A DNA stretch of 64,000 nucleotides, taken from Bolinopsis microptera (taxonomy: Eukaryota > Ctenophora > Tentaculata > Lobata > Bolinopsidae). Shown here piece by piece: positions 13,752 through 35,030 of this stretch. The stretch spans positions 20,937,765 through 21,001,764 of the forward strand of contig NC_087074.1 in the NCBI RefSeq assembly GCF_026151205.1. The letters are read 5' to 3'. Numbering within the stretch: position 1 is the stretch's first letter; every line of letters starts with the position of its first letter. The translations under genes and the position numbers were made by a program. A model generated the notes under the pieces. It had not been told where the DNA came from, searched no databases, and saw only the letters and a list, made by a program, of their open reading frames with translations.

Positions 13752-15130
13752 CTCCTCCTCCTCCTCCTCCTCCTCCTCCTCCTCCTCCTCCTCCTCCTCC
13801 TCCCCCTCCTCCTCCTCCTCCTCCTCCTCCTCCTCCTCCTCTTCCACCTTCTCCTCCTCCTCCTCCTCAGCCATCCTCCTCAGTCCTCCTCCTCAGTCCT
13901 CCTCAGTCCTCCTCCTCTGCAGTCTTCATCATCCTCCTCAGTCCTCCTCCTCCTCCTCCTCCTCCTCGTCCTTAGTCCTCTTTATCAGTCCTCATCAGTC
14001 CTCATCAGTCCTCCTCCTCCCCAGTCCTCCTTTTGGTGCCTTTTCCTGGGTCCTCCTCCTGGGTCCTCCCATTCTCAGTCCTCCTCCTCATCAGTCCTCT
14101 TCACCAGTCCTCCTCCTCAGTCCTCCTTATCCTCATCCTTCATCTCCTTCCTTCATCTCCTTTCTCCTCCTCATCCTCCTCATACACCTCCTCCTCATCA
14201 GTCCTCCTTCTCACTGCTCACTCCTTCTCCTCCTCCTCCTCCTCCTCCTCCTCGTCCTTAGTCCTCTTTATCAGTCCTCATCAGTCCTCATCAGTCCTCC
14301 TCCTCCCCAGTCCTCCTTTTGGTGCCTTTTCCTGGGTCCTCCTCCTGGGTCCTCCTCCTCTTGGGTCCTCCTCCTCTTGGGTCCTCCTCCTCATCCTTCT
14401 CCTTAGTCCTCCTCCTCCTCAGTCCTCCTCTTGAGTCCTTCTTCTCCTCCTCCTCCTATTCATTCCTCCTCCTCAGTTCTCCTTCTCAGTCTCACTCCTC
14501 CTTCTCAGTCCTCCTCCTCATCTTCTTCCTGGTTCCTCCTCTTGGGTCCTCCTTCTCCTCCTCACTCCTCCTCCTCTTCCTCCTCTTCCTGGGTCCTCCT
14601 GATCCTCCTCAGTCTTCTTCCTCCTTCTACTCCTCAGTCCTACTCCTGCTCAATCCTCCTCTTCCTCCTAAGTCCTCCCCTCCTCAGTCCTCCTAAGTCC
14701 TCCCCTTCTCAGTCCTCCTCCTCATCAGTCCTCTTCACCAGTCCTCCTCCTCAGTCCTCCTTATCCTCATCCTTTATCTCCTTTCTCCTCCTCATCCTCC
14801 TCAGATCATACACCTCCTTCTCCTCATCAGTCCTCCTCCTCACTGCTCACTCCTTCTCCTCCTCCTCCTCCTCCTCCTCCTCCTCCTCGTCCTTAGTCCT
14901 CTTTATCAGTCCTCGTCAGTCCTCATCGGTCCTCCTCCTCCCCAGTCCTCCTCATGGGGCCTTTTCCTGGGTCCTCCTCCTCTTGGGTCCTCCTCCTCTT
15001 GAGTCCTTCTTCTCCTCCTCCTATTCATTCCTCCTCCTCAGTTCTCCTTCTCAGTCTCACTCCTCCTCAGCCCCGCTCCTCTCCCTCCTCAGTCCCCCTC
15101 CTCAGTCCCCCTCCTCCTTTTCCTCTCTTT
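13721..15130 (+). repeat. Polypyrimidine (CTC)n-derived satellite
   Basis: A (CTC)n core at the left grades into AGTCCTCCTCCTC-type units. There is higher-order repetition: a CTCGTCCTTAGTCCTCTTTATCAG block followed by CCTTTTCCTGGGTCC recurs near 13,967, 14,252 and 14,887. Pro-, Leu- and Ser-rich open frames on this strand and Glu-rich ones on the other are products of the repeat. Confidence 0.95.
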
Positions 15131-15482
15131 CATCTCTCAATAATTTGTTCAATTTATAATTATTGTTGGTGTTATTGTTAACATAATTTATTGTTATATA
15201 CTAAAATGTTTTTAAGCGCATTTGAGTCTGACTCAAAATGTGCTCAAGAATCTTTGTGTTTAACAAAGTTTTACTCTCCAGTAATAAAACTTTTCATCCC
15301 TTTTTATGTTATTAAAAAATGTGTAGACTATTCTTTGTGCCTATTTCTATTTGTGCCTATTTCTTCTATTGTGCCTAATTGAAGATTAAAAGTTTGAGAA
15401 AGGACCATGGTCATTAACCGGGCTACCCATTTCTGCAGATAGCCTGTTACAAATTGTGGAGAAAATTTAAATCAAAAGTTAC
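15131..15482. other. Interior of composite element, no coding signal
   Basis: AT-rich sequence between the CTC satellite and the right-hand palindromic module. No transposase or other protein frame is seen. Confidence 0.4.
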
Positions 15483-15622
15483 AATTTTTGTCCGTTTTTG
15501 TCCGTTTTTGTCCGTTTTTGTCCGTTTGGCAGCTATATTTTCAAAACGGACAAAAATTAACGGACAAAAACGGACAAAAACGGACAAAAAATAACATGAT
15601 CCCCCCCCCCCCCCCCCCCCCC

Positions 15623-16232
15623 CCCACATCCAGAAACACGCCATCTTGCAAGGCAGCCTTGGAGGAAATTTTTTTTTGGGAGGAAAAACGGGAGAAAAAG
15701 AGGAAATTTTTGAGAAGTTACTCCTAAATTTCGAAATATTTTTTTGGAATAAAGACAAATTAATTGAGGAAATTTTTGAAGAAAATTTTTCGATTGTATA
15801 AAAATCAAAGAGGAACATCCCGTCAGTTTTGGAACACAGTGAAATATTCTGATTGGAGAATGCAGATTGCTGTTGTGAAGTTACCAAATTTACGTGAGTA
15901 CTTGATTCTTTTCAATCCCAGTTTATTGCTGTCCTACAAATTTCTTTAATGCCAAATGCCGTCTAAAACACCCTATTTCGCAAAAAAATTCCGGGGGCTG
16001 CGCCCCCTAGCCCCCGCCAAGGGGCTCCGCCAAGGGGCTCCGCCCCTGGACCCCGCTGGGGGCTGCGCCCCCAGACCCCTGCCACAGCTTGCTCGCTGCG
16101 CAGCTGGATTGGACACGTCGACTCGCTTCGCTCGCCGACAGCCCCCCCCCAAACTTGCGAGCGAAGCGAGCTGGCCACAGAATTTAGAAAAAAACGCATC
16201 TGGGAGGAAATATAAAACTTTCTGGATGTGGG
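15623..16232. mobile_element. Nested inverted-repeat unit with GC-rich palindromes
   Basis: CCCACATCCAGAAA at 15,623-15,636 is exactly inverted at 16,219-16,232, and both ends abut C-tracts. The simplest reading is insertion into the C-tract of the surrounding element. Its right part (about 15,990-16,180) is GC-rich with short self-complementary stems of GGGGGCTGCGCCCCC and GGGGCTCCGCCCC type, unlike the AT-rich surroundings. Confidence 0.6.
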
Positions 16233-16245
16233 CCCCCCCCCCCCT

Positions 16246-16560
16246 TTGTTTCCTCACTTCCTTTCTTAAAGCCTGTCAAAACAGGGCCGCTCTCCTTACT
16301 TCTTGCATCCAGACTTTAGTTTTGTCAAAACAGGGCCAAACTCATCTACCTATATCCTTCCAGAACAGGGCCAAACTCATCACTTCCCTGGCCCTAGTAC
16401 TTCAATAAAGGGCCAAACTCATCACTTTCCTGGCCCTAGTACTTCAATAAAGGGCCAAACTCATCACTTTCCTGGCCCTAGTACTTCAAACAAGGGCCAA
16501 ACTCATCACTTCCCTGGCCCTAGTATCACTTTCCTGGCCCTAGTGCAGTACTAGGGCCTA
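16246..16560. repeat. 42-bp minisatellite
   Basis: Units beginning GGGCCAAACTCATCACTT and carrying CTGGCCCTAGTACTTCAA start at 16,368, 16,410, 16,452 and 16,494. The first 70 bases are the right-hand remainder of the 46-bp array seen before 13,552. A 14-residue peptide repeat arises because 42 is divisible by three. Confidence 0.9.
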
Positions 16561-16624
16561 GTACTTCAATTTTGTAAAACATGGCTTCCCTTCTAAACAT
16601 GTCCATACTTTTCACTGTTATAAT

Positions 16625-17105
16625 GGGGGGGGGGTCCAAGGGGAACTTTGGGGAACTTTGGGAAAGTCCCCCAAGATTTCTGAAGTTCCCCAAAAAAAAG
16701 TTCCCCAAAACTCCCCAAAGTTCCCCAAAATTCCCCAAAATTCTTCAAAATTATTTAAAATTATTCAAAATTATTCAAAATTATTCAAAATTTCTCTAAT
16801 ATACATTAATACCCATTAATGTTAACATGTATGTTATTATAAGGTATAATCTTAACTTACTTGTTGATACTTGCAGCATGATAATTTGTTTGGCATTATA
16901 ATTTTTTTGGGGAACTTTGGGGAACTTTGGGGAATTTTGGGGAACTTTCTGAAGTTCCCCAAAAAAAAGTTCCCCAAAATTCCCCAAAATTATTTGTTTC
17001 ATTGATAATTTTTTGGGGAACTTTGGGAAAGTCCCCCAGGTTTCCTGAAGTTCCCCAAAAAAAAGTTCCCCAAAACTCCCCAAAGTTCCCCTTGGACCCC
17101 CCCCC
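16625..17105. mobile_element. Foldback/MITE-like element with G/C-tract termini and TATAAT flanks
   Basis: The left terminus is ten Gs then TCCAAGGGGAACTTTGGGGA. The right terminus is the inverse, ending CCTTGGA plus nine Cs. Inside are further inverted pairs of GGGGAACTTTGGGG and CCCCAAAGTTCCCC around AT-rich spacers. TATAAT lies directly before (16,619-16,624) and after (17,106-17,111), which fits a 6-bp target-site duplication. There is no protein-coding capacity. The transposon superfamily cannot be assigned. Confidence 0.75.
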
Positions 17106-17238
17106 TATAATCTTATAAAAATAGGCTTGCTTTCCTCACATCTCCACTTCTAACAAGGCCACACAAAAACCGCAGGCTATGTCACGTGTTCTGACCCATT
17201 AATACACACTACAACAGTACAACACGTCATGTTAATTG

Positions 17239-17602
17239 AGATGGCTACATTGTAGCTAGCTGCTACAATGTAGCTAGCTGCTACAATGTAGCTAGCTGCT
17301 ACAATGTAGCTAGCTGCTACAATGTAGCTAGCTGCTACAATGTAGCTAGCTGCTACAATGTAGCTAGCTGCTACAATGTAGCTAGCTGCTGCATGTTGAG
17401 ATGGCTACAATGTAGCTAGCTGCTACATGTTGAGATGGCTACAATGTAGCTAGCTGCTACATGTTGAGATGGCTACAATGTAGCTAGCTGCTACATCTTG
17501 AGATGGCTACAATGTAGCTAGCTGCTACATGTTGAGATGGCTACAATGTAGCTAGCTGCTACATGTTGAGATGGCTACAATGTAGCTAGCTGCTACATGT
17601 TG
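17239..17602. repeat. 18-bp and 34-bp palindromic minisatellite
   Basis: The first part is about eight copies of TGCTACAATGTAGCTAGC (18 bp). From about 17,390 the unit grows to 34 bp by adding TGTTGAGATGGC, for six copies. GCTACAATGTAGC and TAGCTAGC are palindromic, so single strands can fold into hairpins. The two unit types show stepwise growth of the array. Confidence 0.93.
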
Positions 17603-19319
17603 TTATATATTCCCACTTCTGCACCCGTTCCGGGGAGGCTCTCTCAGATTTGATATTTGACACACGAGTCAACAGTTTTAAACTCCGTACACACGGCAGC
17701 TGGGGGAGAGAGAATATTCTGACAAATATATGATGTCGAGCTGACACGTGCTCTGGACGTGCTCAAGTGGGGTACTTGAACTGTTTAAACTTTCTGACAA
17801 AGCCAGAACTGATAAACAGTGCGATCATCCTGTCGTCAATATGACACCTGCCTTTTAACTCACCCTTAGATATCAGTATCGGATATAACTAACTTTGTTA
17901 ATACCTTAATCTAGATTTAAACTATTTAAGATACCTGGTCAAGTATCCCCCTCTCTCTCTGTTACAAATCATATAATTGAGATTAATATAATTTACAGTA
18001 ACAACTGTTAAAATTGAGAGCCCGTTTATTAGGTGACAGCATTAGCATGTCAGGTTCCTACAATTATCTGACTGTTGATATCCATTTAGTAGAAAACTGA
18101 GGGGTCGAGTGTGCGGCATCACGGCCAATGGTACTTGAGATATTTGTCATGTGACATGTCCTACTCCAATGAAAACCCCAGGTTGTATACACTTGGTCAA
18201 GTCAAGCACATCTGATACTGTTGTGGGGGTTGAAGCGGAAGTTTTTGAAGGATGATTATGTCACGTACTGTCAGGTGCAATGTGCAATGTGTCATCTGCA
18301 ATGTGTGCAGACTACAGACTCCCAAATAAAGTTACTACCTGTAGCTGTAAGGAGTAATTGTTTCCATCAACTCTCTCAGAGTCACGACCTGTTATAGCTG
18401 TAAGGAGTAATTGTTTCCCTCTCTTAGAATAATGAGAATTCCTCTTTAACAGTGGCCCATTCTAATATCTCTTAAATTTGACCCCTGGAATTTATACAAT
18501 GGAACATAGAACTTTGAACTGGAATTTCATCTAATCTCATACGTGGAAAGAGCAGGGAAACAGCGCGCTGGTGCAAATATGTACATGGAAAGATCTAAAA
18601 TCAGCGATGCGTAGCAGCTTGAGTTAGCACATATCTTTCTATACAATACAGATAACAAGGTACAGAAGGTCCAATATCTGGCATCATCAAATAGATCACG
18701 ATAATTCATATTCATGATACAGATCACATACTCTTTGCTCCTGTAGATATCTATAACTATGACTACTTGAACTGCTACTCATAATTTTATACTCACAGAG
18801 GAGTCCTTAATCTACAGATCACGTTTCGATCACACAAATAGAAGCATAAATATTGCATGAAATCCCCGCAGGGCACATGGCAGTTGCCTGAATTGATTGA
18901 ACCAACAAAAGAGGTGCTGAGACCGTTTCTTTGTTTGTATTGATGTCGTTTCCGTTCTAATTAACTGGAGACATACTGGTGTTTTTGATTATCAGATCTT
19001 GCGGGAGGCGCCGGGACAATGAGACGCTGATCAGCTGAACATTTCTGATTTTTCGTCTCTATTCTCACTTTCTGTCGCTTGTCAGAGCTGGAGACTATTT
19101 TAAAATAATATTCGTAGTGATTCAAGTAAGTATGTTATTTCCGTCTAGGTACGGAATACGGATTTTGGAGCCTAACAGACTAGCACTTCCGTGTCTCCGC
19201 GACTATTAAAGCACGTTGCAGTGGCACTCAAATTGCGCGGCTGCGGTGCCGCGCACACATGTTGGCTCTTTGAAGCTCGGCCGTTCGATATGCACCGGTT
19301 GAAAAACGCGGTCAATACT
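17603..19319. other. Intergenic DNA
   Basis: No gene is recognised. A phrase AGCTGTAAGGAGTAATTGTTTCC is partly duplicated near 18,342 and 18,396. A GTAAGTATG donor-like site near 19,125 could end a non-coding first exon of the gene whose exon starts at 19,473. Confidence 0.35.
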
Positions 19320-19362
19320 TACAAATATCGCCGTCAATTATTAATTGACGTCGATATTTGTA
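19320..19362. repeat. Near-perfect hairpin, 20-bp arms
   Basis: TACAAATATCGCCGTCAATT (19,320-19,339) is inverted at 19,343-19,362 with one mismatch and a 3-base loop. Confidence 0.9.
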
Positions 19363-19472
19363 AATATTTGATAAATCTTTAAATATTTTGGATCTGCTCA
19401 CCATAGAACGTCTTTTCAGAATCTGCAATTCTATAAACCTGAATCTGTTAACCATTTTATTTCTTCTTTCAG

Positions 19473-19664
19473 AAAACACTACAACAGGAGTACAACGTAG
19501 CAACATTTCGATCTACAACTTTCTCAGCATCGTTCATGATCTTTGTGGGGACTGCTATAATCCTTATTGGAGGGGTGATGCTGGCTACTTGCTCGCTGAT
19601 TGAGATTGAACCTGGTAAAGATTCCCTGGTGTACAGAGGGTCCGCTACTAAAGGAGTTCCTAAG
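19473..19664 (+). CDS. Candidate exon of an unrecognised membrane protein
   Basis: The exon follows a pyrimidine-rich TTTCTTCTTTCAG acceptor, is open for 64 codons and ends AAG|GTTCGC, a weak donor, in phase 0. It encodes a polar lead (KTLQQEYNVATFRSTT), one membrane segment (residues about 17-43, with MIFVGTAIILIGGVMLA) and a charged tail (EIEPGKDSLVYRG). This looks like real protein sequence, but I cannot place it in a family and found no partner exons with confidence. Confidence 0.45.
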
Positions 19665-20419
19665 GTTCGCTCAATTTCAGTTTTGTCTCTATCAATTTGC
19701 CCATATTATTATTCCCTTTCCCTAGTTTTATGTGTGAACGTTCCCTTATTCCTTAATTCGAAATCATTGGAATTTCTTAACAAGATCAACATTTTCAGGT
19801 CGAATAGAGGAGAATAAACTGTTTAAAATGTAGAAGAATCTCGTGCTGATGCGGGCGTTGGTACAAGCAGGACTCTGTATATTTAGAGTATTAGAGATCA
19901 GAACAATTTAATAGTCAGAGTGTCGTGTGTTTCTATAATAATTATGTTAATTCCTTGGCTCTGAGCCAAGAGTAAGTATTTAGAGATTAGCTTCGAATCT
20001 TTTTTATGCTGATCATTTCCTGAGGCTGTGAATGGTATTTTTGTTTTCCTGTAATTATGGGGATAGGCTAGCAATTATCAAATTTACGGCTAATTTTCGC
20101 GGCGTATTATTGACTGAACTGTTTGTGAATGTTGTGAATTTTGTTGACGATATGTTGTTATGAAAGTTTATTTTTACAAAATCAATAAATACCACAGTTT
20201 TCTGTCTATTTGTAAACAATTATACTTAACAAAGCGTAACAATTAAATCCATACGAAACAAATTCAGCTAAAAAGCTTACCTGCTAAACAGTAAATACCC
20301 AGTTTTAAATGTTTAACAAAACATTTTCGCTGTTTTTGCTATTGATAAGGAGACTGGAAATAGGAGGGCTATTTATCTGCCATCTAAATTCTCACTCGTG
20401 TCTTGAGTTGCACGGAACT

Positions 20420-20450
<31 letters not shown>

Positions 20451-20507
20451 ACTGGCCCTACTATTTATCAGTAATGGATAGTTGTTTATATCAAAATTAA
20501 GAAGATT
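19665..20507. other. Intron or intergenic DNA with (G)30
   Basis: AT-rich sequence. A 30-base G homopolymer at 20,420-20,449 is flanked by GGAACT and GAACTGG, so the flank is repeated around the tract. Confidence 0.5.
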
Positions 20508-22780
20508 TTGGCTAGCCCCTTTAAAATAAAATTGCGGAACTCGTCTAAGGTTCAAGAGTACAACGTGGCTCTTCTGAACCTTTTTGATTGTCTGGCTAAT
20601 GAGGTCAACCTTGAGGACATGTGGGATAATTTCAAGCAGACAGTCAAGAATGTCTCGACGGAAGTGCTTAGAAAGCGTCCCCGGAAGGTTAAAAACAGCA
20701 CCTTTCGCAAACCTCTAAGAACTTGATAGAGAAACGGGGAATTTTCAAACGGAGGGATCCCACTTCAAACGTCAATAGATCAGCCTACTCTATGAATCAG
20801 CCTACTTAATGAATTAGTTAAGAAAAGCTGTAGAATTGACGACAACAACTGGGCTACTAAAATAGCGACTGATCTAGAGGAGGCTTCTAAGAAAGGCCAG
20901 CAAAGGGAAGTTCATGCAGGATAAGATAAAGAAGATTTCAGGGAAGAAGAAGATGAAAGTGGGTATGTCAATTAGGGATAAGGATGGTCATTTTATTACA
21001 GACCCGCACAGTCAGAAGGAAAGGTGGAAGGAGCACTTTACTGAGCTCTTAAATCCTCCACTATCGGATGCCAACCTAGATGGTGTGCCCTCAAAATGGA
21101 GTTTTGACTACCTTTCTTGTTCTGGTGGATATCCTCCTAGAGATGAGATTAGTTATGCTCTAAAGAACTGCAAAAGTGCGGGGGTTGATGAGATAACTAA
21201 TGAGCAACTTAAGTATCATGGTGGAAGCGCTCTTGTTGCCTTGTTGGCCAAATAGAGCTACTGTTTAAAAAGGTATGGGAAGAAGAGGTGATCCCTGAGG
21301 ATTGGCTTAAAGGGGTTATAGTGGTTATCAGAAAGAAGGGAGACACCTCATACTACTGCAATAATAGGGGTATAACTCTTAGGGAAACATCTTCTAAGGT
21401 TCTTCAAATGGTTCTTCTTAAGAGGCTGGATGTTGGAATGGAGTGTCTTCTTAGAGAAAATCAGCGTTGGTTAGACGGAACCGCTCATGTATAATTGATC
21501 AGATTTATCCCATCCGCACCATTATTCATAACTGTATTGAGTTTAACATTCCACTTTATGTTAATTTCATTGATTTTAAGGCAGCGTTTGATTCCATCAG
21601 AAGAGAGTTTATCTGGTCAAGCATGAGACACTATGGACTTCCTGAGAAATATGTTAGAATCTTTCAGGCATTTTTCAACGTGGAACCATGAGTGCTGTCA
21701 TGTCAGGGTTAATGGTGAAATGTCTGATTGGTTCTCTGTCAATTCAGGCACTGGGTGATATCCAGGGCCCTCTTATATTTAATTTTTGTCTGAACTTTGG
21801 AATCTTTTTGGCCGAAGTTCACAAGGCAATCAGTCATGGTGCTGTACTGCAAAAGGAACTGAAGGGTACAGACGAACAAGTTATCATGGATAGTGACTAC
21901 GCTTATGATCTGGCAGTGATGGACAGTACTGAAGAAGGGCTGCAAGAGTCCACTGATCTCATCGCTTATTACACCTCTTATGCAGATGCTGGGTTAAAGA
22001 TCAACGCTAAAAAGACACAATGCATGGCGATCAACAAGTGTGCGTCCCAACTCCCAGCGACCATACACCGAAAGAGACAGTATAAAGCTAACAGTGGAGG
22101 GAGAACCTGTTGAACAGGTCAGTAACTTTGTTTATCTTGGTGCCAACATCAGTGGGGATGGTACCATTGACCGAGATCTTGACATCAGGATCCAGAGTGC
22201 TAATGGTGCGTTCCATCAGCTTTGGAAGATATGGAACAGTAGAACTAAGAACGCCCACCAAGATCCGTATCCACAAGGCTGCTGTTATTACTATTCTGTT
22301 ATATGGAGCTGAAGTCTGGAACACAACAAAGAAGCAGATGAAACGGTTCGAGGTCTTCCATCTGACTTCCCTGAGAAGAATCTTGAAGATAAAGTGGTTC
22401 TTCCATGTCTCCAATGAAGACGTTCTCAGGCGTGCTGGAATTATGTCTATTGTAACTTTCATAGGTTCGGCTAGACTAATATAAGGTGGTACGGACACCG
22501 GGACACGTTGTCAGAATGCCAGACACAGTTTCCAAATTTTTTACTGGATTAGAAACCAAACTATGGAATTAGAGACTGAGACAAAGGCTGGATGGCCTGT
22601 GTACTTGAGGATGCGGCTGACTTTACAGGTGTCGATAACATCAGCAGAGACGCAGTAAAACAGTTAGCTCTAAAACGGGTGGAATGGAGGAACATGTTAC
22701 ACCGTAGAAGAGATGTGTGTGATGCAGGCCACTCCAACGACTAGGAGGAGACCTCTTCATGTATGTATCATGTATGTAAC
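20508..22780 (+). pseudogene. Decayed RTE-like LINE (endonuclease-reverse transcriptase)
   Basis: Six or more frame-broken segments read in order as an RTE-type pol, of the kind often annotated as craniofacial-development-protein-2-like. Recognisable pieces are RDKDGHFITD and KERWKEHFTELLN before the RT (about 20,960-21,050), CKSAGVDEI and NNRGITL (21,170-21,380), FIDFKAAFDSI (RT motif A, about 21,565) and a degraded catalytic box (SDYAYDLAV, about 21,890). Further on are FVYLGANISGDG (22,130), LLYGAEVWNTTKKQMKR (22,300) and RWYGH near the end. Frameshifts, stops and loss of the catalytic Asp pair make it inactive. The 5' end is truncated or unreadable. The 3' end has CATGTATG units at 22,757-22,776, as expected for an RTE microsatellite tail. 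Confidence 0.88.
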
Positions 22781-23627
22781 CTTTTAAATATACCCGTGCT
22801 CACTGCGTGTGTAGTAATTATCATTATGGAAGTGGCTATTTGATCCATATTCCATATCACATATGGTTCTTAATCGACAGGGCACAAATCATATCTAGTA
22901 ATAGTATCTGAGCTGAACCAAAACGTTAAATTTGTAAAATGCAAAAAAAATGCGCTTGCTTAAATTGACCGCATTTGCCAATGCAAAGCAGCTAGTGTAA
23001 TAAAACTGGATTTCTGAAACATTACCAAAACCGTATAAATTATTTACGAACCTAAAATAATTTAGTACAACTTGAATCACATTACATTTACATTCAACAA
23101 TTTTATGATCAAAACTTCCGTCCAAATTTCAAAATCATCTGCATGTACATAAATTAAATTAAAAATACAGCCTACTGTCCTTTTGGACAAAGTTTTAAAA
23201 ATGGCTGAGCTTTAGCCAATAATCTTGATAGGTAACTCAACGTTTATTTATGCCAGGTAACCAGGTAACCAGGTAAATAGGTAGGTTACTCAACGTTTAT
23301 TTATGCTCCCTTCAGCTTTTCTGCACTAGTACTTGAGAGAGATTTTGTTCCCTGTTTTACATTTGCTACACTGATAATCCAGTGCGACGTTACTCCGCCT
23401 GAGAATTTTAACTGTACATTTGTTGACCACAAAAATGAATGAAATTAGACGTTTGATTCTAAATTAAAATCTCAAAAATATAGCAGTAAGACTGTCTGAC
23501 TTGAATTGTCCATAGTTGATAGTGGATGGACTGACCCACCATTACAATTCAGATCGTGGAACTGAATATAACTACTAGTACATATTATATAAAAGAAAAC
23601 AACACATAACTAAAACTTATAACTCAC
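22781..23627. other. Probable AGPAT intron, AT-rich
   Basis: The missing last AGPAT exon should lie below 23,628 on the minus strand, but I could not identify it here. At 23,231-23,306 the phrase AACTCAACGTTTATTTATGC is duplicated on either side of an (AGGTAACC)n block. Confidence 0.4.
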
Positions 23628-34541
<10,914 letters not shown>

Positions 34542-35030
34542 CCAGCTTAATATCTATAACATAGTATTGGTAATTTCTTAATAGTGAATTGGAATTTAAA
34601 CTGTTGTAAAATTCATTCTAAATGTAATCTTTACAATCAACTCAACATGTATATCTTAAATATCAACAATCTCACGTGAATTTTACAAAGATTCGGGAAA
34701 TTATGTCTTGGACTGTGCAAAAAAGTCCAAGACAGTAGTCAAGTCGGGGTCGAAATTAGAAATTCGGAATCTTTTTCGAAAACTCAATCGAAATTAGGAT
34801 TGAATTAAAAGTCACTGAATGCAGGTGGAAATCTTTTCCATGATTTTGTAATCTAGTTTGTTATTGTAGAAAATTAAATATATTAAGAAAATTTGCCGAT
34901 GTCATAAACAAATGTTCAAATACACCCAAAATAATTTTGTGTTTAAGTTCAGAATTTCAGACTATTACTCAAAAATGAGATATTGCCAAGTTTGAAGTTA
35001 CTGAAAATCCCTATGCTACAAGTTATTATA
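34542..35030. other. AGPAT 5' region
   Basis: AT-rich sequence with no recognisable core promoter motif or other gene. Confidence 0.35.

Larger units (their letters stand above)
13552..16245. mobile_element. Composite inverted-repeat element with G-tract and C-tract ends
   Basis: The left end is 47 Gs (13,552-13,598), then CTCATG, then an internally palindromic module: TTTTTGTCCG units, GGCAGCTATATTTTCAAAA, then CGGACAAAAA units, to about 13,699. The right module (15,483-15,600) is the same in inverted order: TTTTTGTCCG units, GGCAGCTATATTTTC, CGGACAAAAA units, CATGAT and a C-tract. The C-tract is split into 25 and 13 Cs by a second inverted-repeat unit (15,623-16,232). Between the two modules is about 1.4 kb of CTC-type polypyrimidine repeat. 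The same minisatellite lies on both sides. No transposase frame is present, so it would be non-autonomous. Confidence 0.7.

Noticed and set aside
13602-15181. Long Pro-, Leu-, Ser- and Glu-rich open frames
   Set aside because: They arise from the CTC-type satellite, change frame freely and lack any domain.
16303-16554. Protein with a 14-residue repeat
   Set aside because: It is a by-product of the 42-bp minisatellite, which is non-coding on either side.
22860-22915. Possible last exon of the AGPAT gene on the minus strand
   Set aside because: A CAG acceptor precedes a short open stretch in phase, but the encoded residues do not resemble the AGPAT3/4 tail.
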